Positions 8,421 to 17,953 of a stretch of DNA of 64,000 nucleotides are shown here, one piece after another. Position 1 is the first letter of the stretch. Each line of letters opens with the position of its first letter. The stretch is from VAZQ01 sp050179645 (GTDB lineage Bacteria; Pseudomonadota; Alphaproteobacteria; Rhizobiales; Xanthobacteraceae): the NCBI GenBank assembly GCA_050179645.1, contig JBFXEX010000005.1:18058-82057 (forward strand). The letters are read 5' to 3'. The translations under genes and the position numbers were made by a program. The notes beneath the pieces were generated by a model, which was not told where the DNA came from, did not search any database, and saw only the letters and a program-made list of their open reading frames with translations.

Positions 8421-9686
8421 ATGCACCATTTCGACTATCGCCGCGGCGTGCTGCACGCCGAGGGGGTCAATCTGGTCGACTTGGCCAGCGCCGTCGGGAC
8501 GCCGTTCTACTGCTACTCCACCGCGACGCTTGAGCGGCATTACCGCGTCTTTACCGAAGCCTTCGCCGACGTGCCGGCGCTGGTGTGCTATGCGCTGAAG
8601 GCGAACTCCAATCAGGCCGTAATCAGGACACTCGCCGAACTCGGTGCGGGGGCCGATGTGGTGTCCGGCGGCGAACTCAAGCGTGCCCGTACGGCCGGTG
8701 TGCCCGCGGACAAGATCATGTTCTCCGGCGTCGGTAAGACCGACGCCGAGCTCGCGCTGGCCCTCGACGAGGGCATTTTCTGCGTCAATGTCGAATCCGA
8801 CGGCGAACTCGACCGGCTTTCCGCCATCGCTGCCGGCAGGGGCCGGGTCGTCGACATTTCGGTGCGGGTCAATCCCGACATCGACGCCAAGACCCACGCC
8901 AAGATCGCGACCGGCAGGTCCGAGAACAAGTTCGGCATCCCGATCAGCCGCGCCCGCGAGGTCTATGCGCACGCAGCGCGGCTGCCGGGCCTGCGCGTCA
9001 CCGGCGTCGATATGCACATCGGCAGCCAGATCATCGACCTGACCCCGTTCGAAGACGCCTTCGCGCTGCTGTCCGAGTTCGTCCAGACCCTCCGGGCCGA
9101 GGGCCACACGATCAGCCACGTCGATCTCGGCGGGGGGCTCGGTGTGCCGTATCGCGAAGATAACGAGCCGCCGCCGCATCCCGACGCCTATGCGACCATC
9201 GTCAAACGCGCCACCCGCGGCCTCGGCTGCAAGCTGATCTTCGAGCCCGGCCGCGTGCTGGTCGGCAACGCCGGCATCCTGGTGACGCGTGTGCTGGAAC
9301 TCAAGCGCGGCGAAGCCAAGACTTTCGTGATCGTCGATGCCGGCATGAACGACCTGATCCGGCCGACGCTCTACGAGGCGCACCATGACGTCCGGACGGT
9401 GCGCGCGCCCGTCCCGGGCGAAGCCCGGATCCGTGCCGATGTGGTAGGGCCGGTATGCGAATCCGGGGACTTCATCGCGCTCGAGCGCGAGTTACCTCAG
9501 GTCGCGGTTGGCGATCTGCTGGCGGTGATGACGGCGGGAGCGTATGGGGCGGTGCAGGCCGGCACCTACAATACCCGTCCGCTGGTCCCCGAAGTGCTTG
9601 TCCGGCAATCGGAATGGGCGCTTGTGCGGCCCCGCGTCGAGGTTGAGACGCTGATCGCACTCGATCGTTTGCCGCCCTGGCTGTGA
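8421..9686 (+). CDS. lysA: Diaminopimelate decarboxylase
   Basis: PLP-dependent decarboxylation of meso-diaminopimelate to L-lysine. 421 residues. Fold III PLP barrel: PLP lysine in VCYALKANSNQAV, GGGLG in HVDLGGGLGVPY binding phosphate, FEPGRVLVGNAG, and the second-monomer catalytic CESGDF with Cys. C-terminal YNTRPLVPEVLV is typical. Lies downstream of the LptM-like lipoprotein and probably shares its transcript. Confidence 0.97.
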   Translation: MHHFDYRRGVLHAEGVNLVDLASAVGTPFYCYSTATLERHYRVFTEAFADVPALVCYALKANSNQAVIRTLAELGAGADVVSGGELKRARTAGVPADKIMFSGVGKTDAELALALDEGIFCVNVESDGELDRLSAIAAGRGRVVDISVRVNPDIDAKTHAKIATGRSENKFGIPISRAREVYAHAARLPGLRVTGVDMHIGSQIIDLTPFEDAFALLSEFVQTLRAEGHTISHVDLGGGLGVPYREDNEPPPHPDAYATIVKRATRGLGCKLIFEPGRVLVGNAGILVTRVLELKRGEAKTFVIVDAGMNDLIRPTLYEAHHDVRTVRAPVPGEARIRADVVGPVCESGDFIALERELPQVAVGDLLAVMTAGAYGAVQAGTYNTRPLVPEVLVRQSEWALVRPRVEVETLIALDRLPPWL

Positions 9687-9817
9687 ACCGACGCCGGTTC
9701 CGCGGGTTGCCGTGATGCCGTCGAATTGAACAATCGGTGCCTTCCTTTTGCCCGCTGGAATGGCTCTATTCGCATGTTAATATTGAAAATTAGGCAGATT
9801 CTCCGCAGGAGAGAAAC

Positions 9818-12388
9818 TTGACCGATCATCCCACGGACAGCGCACGGTCCTCCGGCTCGCCGCCGGAGCGCGGCGGCGGCGCCGTGCTGTCGCGCGCGCT
9901 GTCACGGGCGCGCTGGTCGATCTTCTGGGAACGGTTGTGGCCGGCACTGGCCGGCATCGCGACCGTCATCGGCTTGTTTCTCGCGGTGTCGTGGTTGGGC
10001 CTCTGGCTCTGGCTGCCGCCGATCGGGCGCGCGATCGGTCTCGGCGCGTTCTTCCTGTTGGCTGCGGCGGCGTTTGCGCCGTTGCTGTTGCTGCGCGTGC
10101 CGACTGTCCAGGATGGGTTGCGACGGCTCGATCGCAACAGCGGCCGGCTGCATCGACCGGCGACCGCCATCGCGGACGAAATCGCGGCACCGACCGAGGA
10201 CGCTTTTGCGACGGCGATCTGGCGCGCACACGTGCTGCGTGCGTTGGGCGCGGCTAAGACGCTCAAGGCCGGCGTGCCGGTGCCGCGCGTCGCGTCGCGC
10301 GACCCGTATGCGTTGCGTGCCCTCGTGGGCGTGCTGGTGGTGGCGACCTTCTTTGCGGCCGGCAATGACCGTCTCAAGAGAATCGCGGCGGCGTTCGATT
10401 GGCATGGCGTCATTACGCCGTCCAATTTCCGCATCGACGCCTGGGTGTCGCCGCCGACCTATACCGGCAAGCCGCCCGTGATCCTGCCGGGCCTGCGCAC
10501 CGGCGAGCCGGTCCCTACCATGACGGCGATGTCGGTGCCGGCGGGCAGCACGCTGGTGATCCGCGCGACCGGGCAGGTCGATCTCGATGTGGCTGCGACC
10601 GGCGGGCTCGAAGAGCCGAAAGACGGTGCGCAGAAATCATTGAACGGCACCGTGGAACGCCGGTTCGTCATCAACGACGCGGGCTCCGCTTCGGTGCGCG
10701 GCGTCGCCTCGAGCGACGTGACCTGGCGGTTCACCGCCATTCCGGATAAGCCGCCGACGATCGCGCTTGCCAAGGATCCGGAAGGTCAGGCGCGTGGCTC
10801 GTTGCAGCTCAACTACAAACTGGAAGACGACTACGGCGTGGTCGGCGCCCAGGCCCGGTTCCGGCTGTTGCGGAGCGAAGGCACCAACGGCCAGCCGCCG
10901 CGCGCGTTATTTGACGCGCCCGAGATCACCCTGGCACTGCCGCAGGCGCGCACCCGCGCCGGCGTTGGCCAGACCCTCAAGGACCTGACCGAACACCCCT
11001 GGGCCGGCACCGATGTTGCCATGACGCTGGTGGCGCGCGACGAGGCCGCCAACGAAGGCGTCAGCGCGCCGTTTGAGTTCCGTCTGCCGGAGCGGCCGTT
11101 CAGCAAACCGATAGCGCGTGCGCTGGTTGAGCAGCGGCGCGTCCTGGCGCTCGATGCCGACGCGCAAGCGCAGGTGCTGACGGCGCTCGATGCCCTGACG
11201 CTTGCGCCCGAGCGTTTCAACATGGAGACGAATGTTTATCTCGGGATGCGTTCGATCTTCTGGCAGCTCGCGCGCGCCAAGACCGACGACCAGTTGCGCG
11301 ACGTCGTCGCCCGGATGTGGGACATGGCGGTCAACCTCGAGGACGGCAACGTCTCCGACGCCGAACAGGCGTTGCGCGCCGCCGAGGAAGCGCTGCGCCA
11401 GGCGCTGGAACGCGGCGCGTCGGACGAGGAGATCAAGAAGCTCACCGATCAACTGCGGGCGGCACTCGACAAGTTCCTGCAGGCGCTGGCCGAGCAACTG
11501 CGCAAGAATCCGCAACAGCTTGCCCGGCCGCTTGATCCCAATACCCGCCAGGTGCGCCCGCAGGATCTGCGCAGCATGATTGATCGGCTGGAGCAGATGG
11601 CCCGCTCCGGCGCCAAGGATGCCGCCAAGCGGTTGCTGCAAGAGCTGCAGTCGATGCTGGAAAATCTGCAGATGGCCCGTCCCGGCCAGCAGATGGATGG
11701 CGGCGGCGACGACGACATGATGCAGGCGCTCGACGAATTGCAGGACGTGATCCGCAAGCAGCAGCAGTTGCGTGACCGCACCTTCCAGGAAGGCCAGGAC
11801 AGACGCCGTGACCGCCAGCGCGGGCAGCAAGGCGAGCAGGGCGAGCAGCAGATGGGAGAGCTGCAGCAGAACCAGCAGGCGCTGCGCGATCAGCTGAAGA
11901 AGCTGATGGAGGAACTGCGAAAGAAGGGCTTCGGGCAGAATCAGCAAGGGCAGCAGGGGCAGCAAGGACAGCGCGGCCCCGGCAACCAGCTCGGCGAGGC
12001 CGGCGAGGCGATGGGGCAGGCCGAAGGCCAGCTCGGCGACGGTGATGCCGACGGCGCCGTGGGCTCGCAGGGCCGGGCGCTGGAAGCGTTGCGGCGCGGC
12101 GCTCAGAACCTCGCCCAGCAGATGCAGCAACAGGGGATGATGGGGATGGGAATGGGGCCGGGCCAGCCGGGCCGCCTCGGCCAGCCGCGTGCCCAGCAGG
12201 AGACCGACCCGCTCGGACGGCCCTTGCGCGGCCGCGACTACGGCGACGACACCACCGTCAAGGTTCCGGGCGAGATCGACGTGCAGCGTGCGCGCCGGAT
12301 TCTTGAAGAACTGCGCAAGCGCTTCGGCGAGAGCTTCCGCCCGCAGCTCGAACTCGACTATATCGAGCGCCTGTTGCGCGACTTCTGA
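9818..12388 (+). CDS. TIGR02302-family large membrane protein with Gln-rich tail
   Basis: 856-residue protein of an alphaproteobacterial family without an assigned function. Two or three membrane segments lie near residues 40-60, 68-92 and 170-185, then a large presumably periplasmic region, a helical stretch rich in QALRQALERG and EEIKKL type heptads, and a low-complexity Gln/Gly/Met segment at about 660-790 (repeated QGQQGQQ). A conserved acidic/aromatic C-terminus RPQLELDYIERLLRDF closes it. The start is TTG 9818, fixed by GCAGGAGAG just upstream; no good ATG exists. The next + strand genes are ftsEX, suggesting envelope or division work, but that is inference. Confidence 0.88.
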   Translation: MTDHPTDSARSSGSPPERGGGAVLSRALSRARWSIFWERLWPALAGIATVIGLFLAVSWLGLWLWLPPIGRAIGLGAFFLLAAAAFAPLLLLRVPTVQDGLRRLDRNSGRLHRPATAIADEIAAPTEDAFATAIWRAHVLRALGAAKTLKAGVPVPRVASRDPYALRALVGVLVVATFFAAGNDRLKRIAAAFDWHGVITPSNFRIDAWVSPPTYTGKPPVILPGLRTGEPVPTMTAMSVPAGSTLVIRATGQVDLDVAATGGLEEPKDGAQKSLNGTVERRFVINDAGSASVRGVASSDVTWRFTAIPDKPPTIALAKDPEGQARGSLQLNYKLEDDYGVVGAQARFRLLRSEGTNGQPPRALFDAPEITLALPQARTRAGVGQTLKDLTEHPWAGTDVAMTLVARDEAANEGVSAPFEFRLPERPFSKPIARALVEQRRVLALDADAQAQVLTALDALTLAPERFNMETNVYLGMRSIFWQLARAKTDDQLRDVVARMWDMAVNLEDGNVSDAEQALRAAEEALRQALERGASDEEIKKLTDQLRAALDKFLQALAEQLRKNPQQLARPLDPNTRQVRPQDLRSMIDRLEQMARSGAKDAAKRLLQELQSMLENLQMARPGQQMDGGGDDDMMQALDELQDVIRKQQQLRDRTFQEGQDRRRDRQRGQQGEQGEQQMGELQQNQQALRDQLKKLMEELRKKGFGQNQQGQQGQQGQRGPGNQLGEAGEAMGQAEGQLGDGDADGAVGSQGRALEALRRGAQNLAQQMQQQGMMGMGMGPGQPGRLGQPRAQQETDPLGRPLRGRDYGDDTTVKVPGEIDVQRARRILEELRKRFGESFRPQLELDYIERLLRDF

Positions 12389-12396
12389 TCGACGGG

Positions 12397-12780
12397 TTAA
12401 TGCACGCGGCCGGCGTGCGCCTGCAGCGCGTCGGCGACTGCGGTGCGGATGGTGGCGAGCGTGAACGGCTTCGCCACCACGTCATGAATGATCGCGTCGA
12501 GGCCTTGGGCCCGTTCGCGCTGGTCGGCATAGCCGGTCATCAGCAGGATGGTCAGGGCCGGATGGTCGCGGGTGGCCGCGAGAGCGAGCGCGATGCCGTC
12601 CATGACCGGCATCCGGATGTCGGTGAGCAGAAGCTCAAATGCGCCTGGTTCGCGGGCGAGAACGTCGAGCGCCTCGGCGCCGTCTTTGGCCATCATGACC
12701 TCGTGCCCGTCCTGCCTGAGTGCACGGGCGACAAGATGACGGATCGCTTCTTCGTCTTCGGCGATGAGAATGCGTGCCAC
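12397..12780 (-). CDS. Receiver-only response regulator (CpdR-like)
   Basis: 127-residue single-domain receiver: acidic pocket AEDEE, phospho-acceptor Asp in LLLTDIRMPVMDG, Thr/Ser in LLMTGYAD and Lys in VVAKPF. No output domain. The size and MARILIAEDEEAIRHLV start resemble CpdR, the ClpXP-adaptor regulator of the alphaproteobacterial cell cycle, but CpdR identity cannot be proved here. GTG start 12780 is preceded by AAGGAGGGGG. It converges on the TIGR02302 gene (8 bp between stops). Confidence 0.85.
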   Translation of the reverse strand: MARILIAEDEEAIRHLVARALRQDGHEVMMAKDGAEALDVLAREPGAFELLLTDIRMPVMDGIALALAATRDHPALTILLMTGYADQRERAQGLDAIIHDVVAKPFTLATIRTAVADALQAHAGRVH

Positions 12781-12996
12781 GCTATCCCCCTCCTTGGCTC
12801 CGCTGGATGAGGCCTCCGGTGCAAACTACCCGGCGGCCGGTTAACGAACCGGAAGCCAGCGCGTGCGGGAGGGGGGCGCGGCAGGTAGGCGGCCGGGGGG
12901 CCGGCCATGTCTGGAGGCGGTCAGTGGCCATGATGGCTGCTATAAGGGGCAAGAGGCTGGTACGTCGGGAGCCGGCCCAGGACGACGGAGGGGATC

Positions 12997-13656
12997 GTGG
13001 TCCGCTTTGAAAACGTCGGCCTGCGCTATGGTCCGGGGCCCGAGGTCCTGCGCGACCTCACGTTCCGGCTGGACCCACACTCGTTCCAGTTCCTGACCGG
13101 CCCTTCGGGCGCGGGCAAGACCTCGTTGCTGCGGCTCCTGTTTCTGGCGCTCAGGCCGACCCGCGGGCTCATCACCCTGTTCGGTCACGACATTGCCACG
13201 CTGAGCAAGGATTCGTTGGCCACGCTGCGCCGCCGGATCGGCATCGTGTTCCAGGATTTCCGGCTGCTCGATCACATGACGACCTACGAGAATGTCGCGC
13301 TGCCGCTGCGGGTGATCGGCATGGAGGAGGATAGCTACCGCAAGGAGGTGATGGAATTGCTGGACTGGGTGGGGCTCGGGGAACGGATGTGGGCGCTGCC
13401 GCCGGTGCTGTCCGGCGGCGAGAAGCAACGCGCCGCCATCGCGCGGGCGGTCATTGCCCGGCCGCAGCTGCTATTGGCCGACGAGCCGACCGGGAACGTC
13501 GATCCCAGCCTGGCGCAGCGGCTGCTCCGTCTTTTCGTCGAGCTCAACAAGACCGGCACCGCGGTGGTGATCGCCACCCACGACATTGCGCTGATGGACC
13601 AGTTCAATGCGCCGCGTCTGGTGCTGCACGAAGGCCGATTGCATGTCTACGAATGA
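12997..13656 (+). CDS. ftsE: Cell division ATP-binding protein FtsE
   Basis: Cytoplasmic ATPase of the FtsEX complex, which couples the divisome to septal peptidoglycan hydrolase activation. 219 residues: Walker A GPSGAGKTS (35-43), Q-loop VFQDFRLLDHMTTYENVALPL, signature LSGGE (138-142), Walker B LLLADEPTG (158-166), H-loop ATHD. Starts at GTG 12997 after GGAGGGG. Its last 14 bases overlap the start of ftsX, indicating translational coupling. Confidence 0.97.
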   Translation: MVRFENVGLRYGPGPEVLRDLTFRLDPHSFQFLTGPSGAGKTSLLRLLFLALRPTRGLITLFGHDIATLSKDSLATLRRRIGIVFQDFRLLDHMTTYENVALPLRVIGMEEDSYRKEVMELLDWVGLGERMWALPPVLSGGEKQRAAIARAVIARPQLLLADEPTGNVDPSLAQRLLRLFVELNKTGTAVVIATHDIALMDQFNAPRLVLHEGRLHVYE

Positions 13657-14623
13657 CGTCGCGAAGGAACCGGCCGCCGCCGGCGAACAGCCGGCGAGCC
13701 CAGCCGTTCCGGCGTTTCCCAAGCCGGACGTCCAGTCGCCCATCGTGCCGCAATCGACCATCTCGGCGCGGGCGCTGTTCGCGGTCGTCGCCATCATGAC
13801 GTTCCTGGCCTCGCTGACCCTGGGCGCGGCCGTCATGGTGCGCTCGGTCGCCAATGACTGGCAGTCGGATGTCTCCCGCGAGGTCACCATCCAGATCCGC
13901 CCAACCGCCGGCCGGGACATCGAAGCCGACATCGACAGAGCCGCCGCGATCGCCCGCACCATCCCGGGTATCGGCGAGGTGCGGCCGTATTCCAAGGACG
14001 AAACCGCGCGCCTGCTTGAGCCCTGGCTCGGCACCGGGCTGCGGCTCGACGATCTCCCGGTGCCGCGAATCATCGTCGTGCGGATCGCGCCGCGCAGCCG
14101 CCCCGATCTGCCGCAACTTCGTGCCGCGCTGGACACCGAGGTGCCCTCGGCCAGTCTCGACGACCATCGCGGCTTCGTCCTGCAGATGCGCAACATGGCG
14201 CGGGCCGCCATCCTGGTCGCGGCCGGCGTCCTGGCGCTGGTGCTGATCGCGACGGTGCTTTCGGTGACGTTTGCAACCCGCGCCGCGATGGCCACCAACC
14301 GTCCGGTGATCGAGGTCCTGCATCTGATCGGCGCCAAGAGCAGCTTCATCGCCGAACACTTTCAACGGCACTTCCTCGAGCTTGGACTGAAGGGCGGTGC
14401 GGCCGGCGGCGGCGCCGCAGTGATCGTGTTCGTACTCGCCGAGCTCCTGACCGGACGTTTCCAGGACACCGCCGACGGCGGTCAGGTCGGGGCCTTGTTC
14501 GGCACCTTTTCGATCGGCGTGTGGGGCTACGTTGCGGTCATTGCCCAGGTGGTCCTGATCGCGCTCATTACCGCCGCGACCTCGCGTTACACCGTCAACA
14601 GCACCATCGAGAGCATTGGCTGA
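13643..14623 (+). CDS. ftsX: Cell division protein FtsX
   Basis: Integral membrane partner of FtsE, 326 residues. About 45 Pro/Ala-rich cytoplasmic residues, TM1 (ALFAVVAIMTFLASLTLGAAVM), an extracytoplasmic loop of the FtsX ECD type (VTIQIRPTAGRDIEADI...), then three more TM segments and the hallmark HLIGAKSSFIAEHFQRHFLELGLKGG. ATG 13643 lies 14 bases inside ftsE; the upstream in-frame codon at 13607 belongs to ftsE sequence. Alphaproteobacterial FtsX is divergent in its loop, as here. Confidence 0.95.
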   Translation: MSTNDVAKEPAAAGEQPASPAVPAFPKPDVQSPIVPQSTISARALFAVVAIMTFLASLTLGAAVMVRSVANDWQSDVSREVTIQIRPTAGRDIEADIDRAAAIARTIPGIGEVRPYSKDETARLLEPWLGTGLRLDDLPVPRIIVVRIAPRSRPDLPQLRAALDTEVPSASLDDHRGFVLQMRNMARAAILVAAGVLALVLIATVLSVTFATRAAMATNRPVIEVLHLIGAKSSFIAEHFQRHFLELGLKGGAAGGGAAVIVFVLAELLTGRFQDTADGGQVGALFGTFSIGVWGYVAVIAQVVLIALITAATSRYTVNSTIESIG

Positions 14624-14689
14624 GCGGGGCGCAGCCATCGGCCGGTCGAGACTTGCGTTATGATGCCAGCTATTACGGAATGAACCGCG

Positions 14690-15400
14690 ATGTCGATGAC
14701 CGGCTCCAAGTCTGATGGCGGGTCCGGCAAGATGCCCGGACCCACCGGCCGGGCGTCTCGCCGGTGGCTGCGTCGTCTCGGCTGGTTCACCGTCGGCTTC
14801 GCGCTGACCGCGATGGCGCTATTCGCGTTCGGTTTCGTCTGGTTCCTATGGTCGGTCGCGAACGACGAGGTGGCGTTGACGCACGATGCCGACGGCATCG
14901 TGGTGTTGACAGGTGGGGCGTCCCGGGTGACGGACGCGATCGAATTGATGGCCGCCGGGCGTGGCCGTCGGCTCCTCATCAGCGGTTTGCATCGCACTAC
15001 CACGGTCGGAGAAATCCAACGTCTCAATCCCGATTTCACCCGTGTGATCCGCTGCTGCGTGGACTTCGATCACTCGCGCAACACGCTCGGCAATGCGATC
15101 GAGACCAAGCGCTGGGCGGAAGACCGGGGATTTCGCTCGATCATCGTGGTGACGTCGAACTATCACATGCCGCGTGCGCTGGCCGAGATTGCGCATCAGC
15201 TGCCCGGTGTCGAGCTCGTGCCCTATCCGGTCGTCACCGCAAAGCAGCGTGCCGAACCGTGGTGGCGGACGGTCGCGGCAGCACGGTTGATGGTCTCGGA
15301 ATACGCGAAATACGTCTTTGCCAAGCTCCGCATGGAGGTTCTGCCCGATGCGCAGCCAGAAACGCTGGCTTCGCTGGTCGATCGCCTGCGTGCCAGGTAG
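14690..15400 (+). CDS. YdcF/DUF218-family membrane protein
   Basis: 236 residues: basic N-terminus, one TM segment (about 32-56), then a DUF218 domain (DADGIVVLTGGASRVTDAIELMAAG, SRNTLGNAIETKRWAEDRGF, VTSNYHMPRA). Relatives include SanA/ElyC/YdcF, implicated in envelope integrity and undecaprenyl-phosphate use, but the biochemical activity is unproven. It follows ftsX by 66 bp, matching an envelope operon. Confidence 0.85.
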   Translation: MSMTGSKSDGGSGKMPGPTGRASRRWLRRLGWFTVGFALTAMALFAFGFVWFLWSVANDEVALTHDADGIVVLTGGASRVTDAIELMAAGRGRRLLISGLHRTTTVGEIQRLNPDFTRVIRCCVDFDHSRNTLGNAIETKRWAEDRGFRSIIVVTSNYHMPRALAEIAHQLPGVELVPYPVVTAKQRAEPWWRTVAAARLMVSEYAKYVFAKLRMEVLPDAQPETLASLVDRLRAR

Positions 15401-15471
15401 TGTGCCAGGGTCGTCGTTACGCCTCGGCGAGAGCATGATCCCGAAATGTTGCAGAGCTTTCGGATCGGATC

Positions 15472-16290
15472 ATGCGAACTCGCCGTGACGCTGCCGACCG
15501 CCCCCCTCCGCAAGGTCCGCCCGTGCTCGTCATTCTCCGCTCGGTTGTTTTCAACGTCCTGTTTTATCTTAATCTCACCGTGCAGATCATCGTGGCGCTG
15601 CCGACGCTGGTCATGCCGCGCCGGGCGATTGTCGAGGTGGCGCGATTCTGGGCGCGTACCAATCTCTGGCTGCTGCGGGTGGTTTGCGGTACACGCGTCG
15701 AATTTCAAGGGCTCGAGAAGATCCCTCCAGGGCCGCTGCTGGTTGCCTCCAAGCACCAGTCGTTGTGGGAGACGTTCGCGCTGCTCACGCTGTTCCGCGA
15801 TCCGGCCTACATCATGAAGCGCGAACTGATGTGGATTCCGTTCTTCGGCTGGTACGCCTGGAAAGCGAAAATGATCGCGGTCAACCGCGGCCGCGGCTCG
15901 CAGGCCCTTGCCGCAATGAATGCCAGTGCCCGCAGGGAGTTGGCGCGCGACCGTCAGATCATCATCTTTCCGGAAGGCACCCGCCGCGCCCCAGGCGCCG
16001 AGCCGCGTTACAAGTATGGCGTGGCGCATCTCTACGCCGGACTGAATACGACCTGTCTCCCGGTCGCGCTCAATTCCGGTCTGTTCTGGCCGCGCCGTTC
16101 GTTCCGCCGCTTTCCCGGCACCATCCGGGTCGAGATCCTCGATCCGATTCCGCCGGGGTTGGACAAGGATGCGTTCTTCGAGCGGATGCAGCAGCAAATC
16201 GAGGCCGCCACCGTGCGCCTGGTCGCCGAGGGCCGGCGCGAGCTTGCGGACAGCGGCGTTACGGCCGGTTCGCTGGCGCCGTCACCGTAG
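15472..16290 (+). CDS. plsC: 1-acyl-sn-glycerol-3-phosphate acyltransferase
   Basis: Transfers an acyl chain to lysophosphatidic acid to form phosphatidic acid. Membrane-proximal hydrophobic segment VILRSVVFNVLFYLNLTVQI, then acyltransferase motif I KHQSLWET (H-x4-E here in place of the usual H-x4-D), motif II around KREL...FFGWYAWKAK, motif III FPEGTRRAPG. The start is uncertain: ATG 15472 is given, but GTG 15523, after AAGGTCC, begins directly at the hydrophobic segment and may be the true start. Its end overlaps the convergent aquaporin gene by 9 bases. Confidence 0.9.
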   Translation: MRTRRDAADRPPPQGPPVLVILRSVVFNVLFYLNLTVQIIVALPTLVMPRRAIVEVARFWARTNLWLLRVVCGTRVEFQGLEKIPPGPLLVASKHQSLWETFALLTLFRDPAYIMKRELMWIPFFGWYAWKAKMIAVNRGRGSQALAAMNASARRELARDRQIIIFPEGTRRAPGAEPRYKYGVAHLYAGLNTTCLPVALNSGLFWPRRSFRRFPGTIRVEILDPIPPGLDKDAFFERMQQQIEAATVRLVAEGRRELADSGVTAGSLAPSP

Positions 16291-16983
16291 CCGCTGAGCC
16301 TCCGCGATGCCTTCGAGCTGCGGTTCGGGCTGTCCCCAAAGCCAGCGGCCGACAATCACGGCGACGATCATCCCGGCGAGCTGCGCGGCGATGAACCCCG
16401 GCATGTCCGACGGTGAAATGCCTGCGAACGTATCCGAGAGCGCCCGGGCGACGGTCACGGCCGGGTTGGCGAACGAAGTCGACGCGGTGAACCAGTAAGC
16501 GGCGGTGATGTAGAGGCCGACCGCGATCGGGACCGCGGACGGGGTACGCGCGACGCAACCGAAGATGGTCAGCAGCAGTCCGAAGGTCGCCACCGCCTCG
16601 GCGAACCATTGGCCGGCACCGGTCCGCACCGTGACGGAAAACTGCACCACCGGCAGTTCGAACATCAGGTGCGCCGCCCATACCCCGGCGATGGCGCCGG
16701 CAAGCTGCGCGGCGATGTACCAGCCGGCGACCGTCCAAGGCAGTTCGCGGCGCAGTGCAAACGCCAGGCTGACAGCCGGGTTGAAGTGCGCGCCCGAAAG
16801 CGGGCCGAACACCAGGATCAGGACGGTGAGAATGGCGCCCGTCGGCAGCGTATTGCACAACAGCGCGAGCGCATCGTTACCGCCCGACAGGCGCTGCGCC
16901 ATGATGCCGGAGCCGACCACGCCCATCAGCAGGAACGCGGTACCCAGCCATTCGCTGAAAGCGCGCTGCGCCAGTGCCGGCAT
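16282..16983 (-). CDS. aqpS: Aquaglyceroporin-like channel of the arsenic operon
   Basis: Six-TM MIP channel, 233 residues, with both half-helix boxes intact: HFNPAVSLAF and FANPAVTVAR. It directly follows arsC (2 bp between genes) and arsR. In Sinorhizobium meliloti an AqpS in the same position lets arsenite produced by ArsC diffuse out, replacing an active ArsB/Acr3 pump; no pump gene is present here. The name aqpS rests on family plus context; substrate preference cannot be read with certainty. Confidence 0.85.
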   Translation of the reverse strand: MPALAQRAFSEWLGTAFLLMGVVGSGIMAQRLSGGNDALALLCNTLPTGAILTVLILVFGPLSGAHFNPAVSLAFALRRELPWTVAGWYIAAQLAGAIAGVWAAHLMFELPVVQFSVTVRTGAGQWFAEAVATFGLLLTIFGCVARTPSAVPIAVGLYITAAYWFTASTSFANPAVTVARALSDTFAGISPSDMPGFIAAQLAGMIVAVIVGRWLWGQPEPQLEGIAEAQRLR

Positions 16984-16985
16984 CG

Positions 16986-17513
16986 TCAGCTCGGCTCCGC
17001 GACGCGGCCGGTGGCACCCTCCATGCGCCCGATGTCCCGCAGCCGCTTCTGCAGGCTGAACTGATCGAGGCTCTTGATCGGCAGCGCGGTGAAGATGCCG
17101 ATGCGCTGGTTCAGCATCCGGTAGGTGTCCTTGAAAGCGAATGCGATCTCGGCCTCAGTGCCGGTGGCGTTCGCCGGGTCGGGCAGGCCCCAGTGCGCGG
17201 TCATCGGCTGTCCCGGCCAGACCGGGCAGGGCTCGTTGGCGGCGTCGTCGCAGACCGTGAAGACGAAATCGAGCGGCGGCGCGCCAGGCTTGGCGAATTC
17301 GGCCCACGACTTCGATCGGATGCTGGTCACGTCGTGGTTCAAGCCCTTGAGCAGCGCGATGGTCTGCGGATTCACCTCGCCCTTCGGATGGCTGCCGGCG
17401 CTGAAGGCCCGGAACCTGCCCTGGCCGATCCGGTTGAGGATGGCTTCGGCAATGATCGAGCGCGCCGAATTGCCGGTGCAGAGAAACAGTACGTTGAACG
17501 GACGGTCGGCCAT
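16986..17513 (-). CDS. arsC: Arsenate reductase, low-MW phosphatase type
   Basis: Reduces arsenate to arsenite. 175 residues with the PTPase loop LCTGNSARS (Cys12), DP general-acid loop GLPDPANATG, and FVFTVCDDAANEPCPVWPG carrying the further redox cysteines of thioredoxin-coupled ArsC. The preceding gene is arsR (42 bp), the following one the aquaporin, forming one arsenic unit. About 30 residues longer at the C-terminus (RLRDIGRMEGATG) than the minimal enzyme. Confidence 0.93.
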   Translation of the reverse strand: MADRPFNVLFLCTGNSARSIIAEAILNRIGQGRFRAFSAGSHPKGEVNPQTIALLKGLNHDVTSIRSKSWAEFAKPGAPPLDFVFTVCDDAANEPCPVWPGQPMTAHWGLPDPANATGTEAEIAFAFKDTYRMLNQRIGIFTALPIKSLDQFSLQKRLRDIGRMEGATGRVAEPS

Positions 17514-17555
17514 GGGTCCTCCTGGGCAAGTGGGACGCGATCGGCCCGAGGCGGC

Positions 17556-17912
17556 CTACGCGACCTCCTTCTTTGGCTTGGTTGCGACTTCGGGGCTGCA
17601 GGACTGCAACGGCAGGCACGTATCCACCGCGCCGCCGCAACAGTTCTGGGTGAGGTAGCCGAGCAGCGCATTCATGGTCTCGAAGCGCGCGGCGTAGATC
17701 ATCTGGCGGCCGTCGCGGCGTACCGTCACCAGACCGGCGGTACGCAACCGGTCGAAATGAAAGGTCAGGGTGTTGGGCGCTAAGCCGAGCGAACTGGCGA
17801 TCTCGCCCGCCGGCAGGCCGTTCGGACCGGCCTGCACGAGGAGGCGAAACACGTCGAGCCGGCTGTCCTGGGCGAGCGCCGCAAGCGCCGAAACGGCATC
17901 CATCTTTTCCAT
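17556..17912 (-). CDS. arsR: Arsenic-responsive ArsR repressor
   Basis: 118-residue winged-helix repressor (LAQDSRLDVFRLLVQAG, recognition region LGLAPNTLTFHFDRLRTAGLV). It lacks the classical helix-3 CVC motif and has a C-terminal cluster Cys91-Cys92, Cys99, Cys105 (NCCGGAVDTC), close to the C-terminal As(III) site known in Acidithiobacillus ferrooxidans ArsR. First gene of arsR-arsC-aqpS. Two palindromes lie directly upstream of the start codon, consistent with autorepression relieved by arsenite. Confidence 0.92.
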   Translation of the reverse strand: MEKMDAVSALAALAQDSRLDVFRLLVQAGPNGLPAGEIASSLGLAPNTLTFHFDRLRTAGLVTVRRDGRQMIYAARFETMNALLGYLTQNCCGGAVDTCLPLQSCSPEVATKPKKEVA

Positions 17913-17932
17913 ATTTCAACGAATATCGAAAT
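17913..17932. promoter_or_regulatory. ArsR operator candidate, proximal
   Basis: ATTTC-N10-GAAAT with an inner CGAATATCG, abutting the arsR start codon (17910-17912). Shares the ATTTCAACGA half with the second site. Binding by ArsR is inferred. Confidence 0.5.
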
Positions 17933-17953
17933 GTAGGTCGAGGTCAAGAGTTT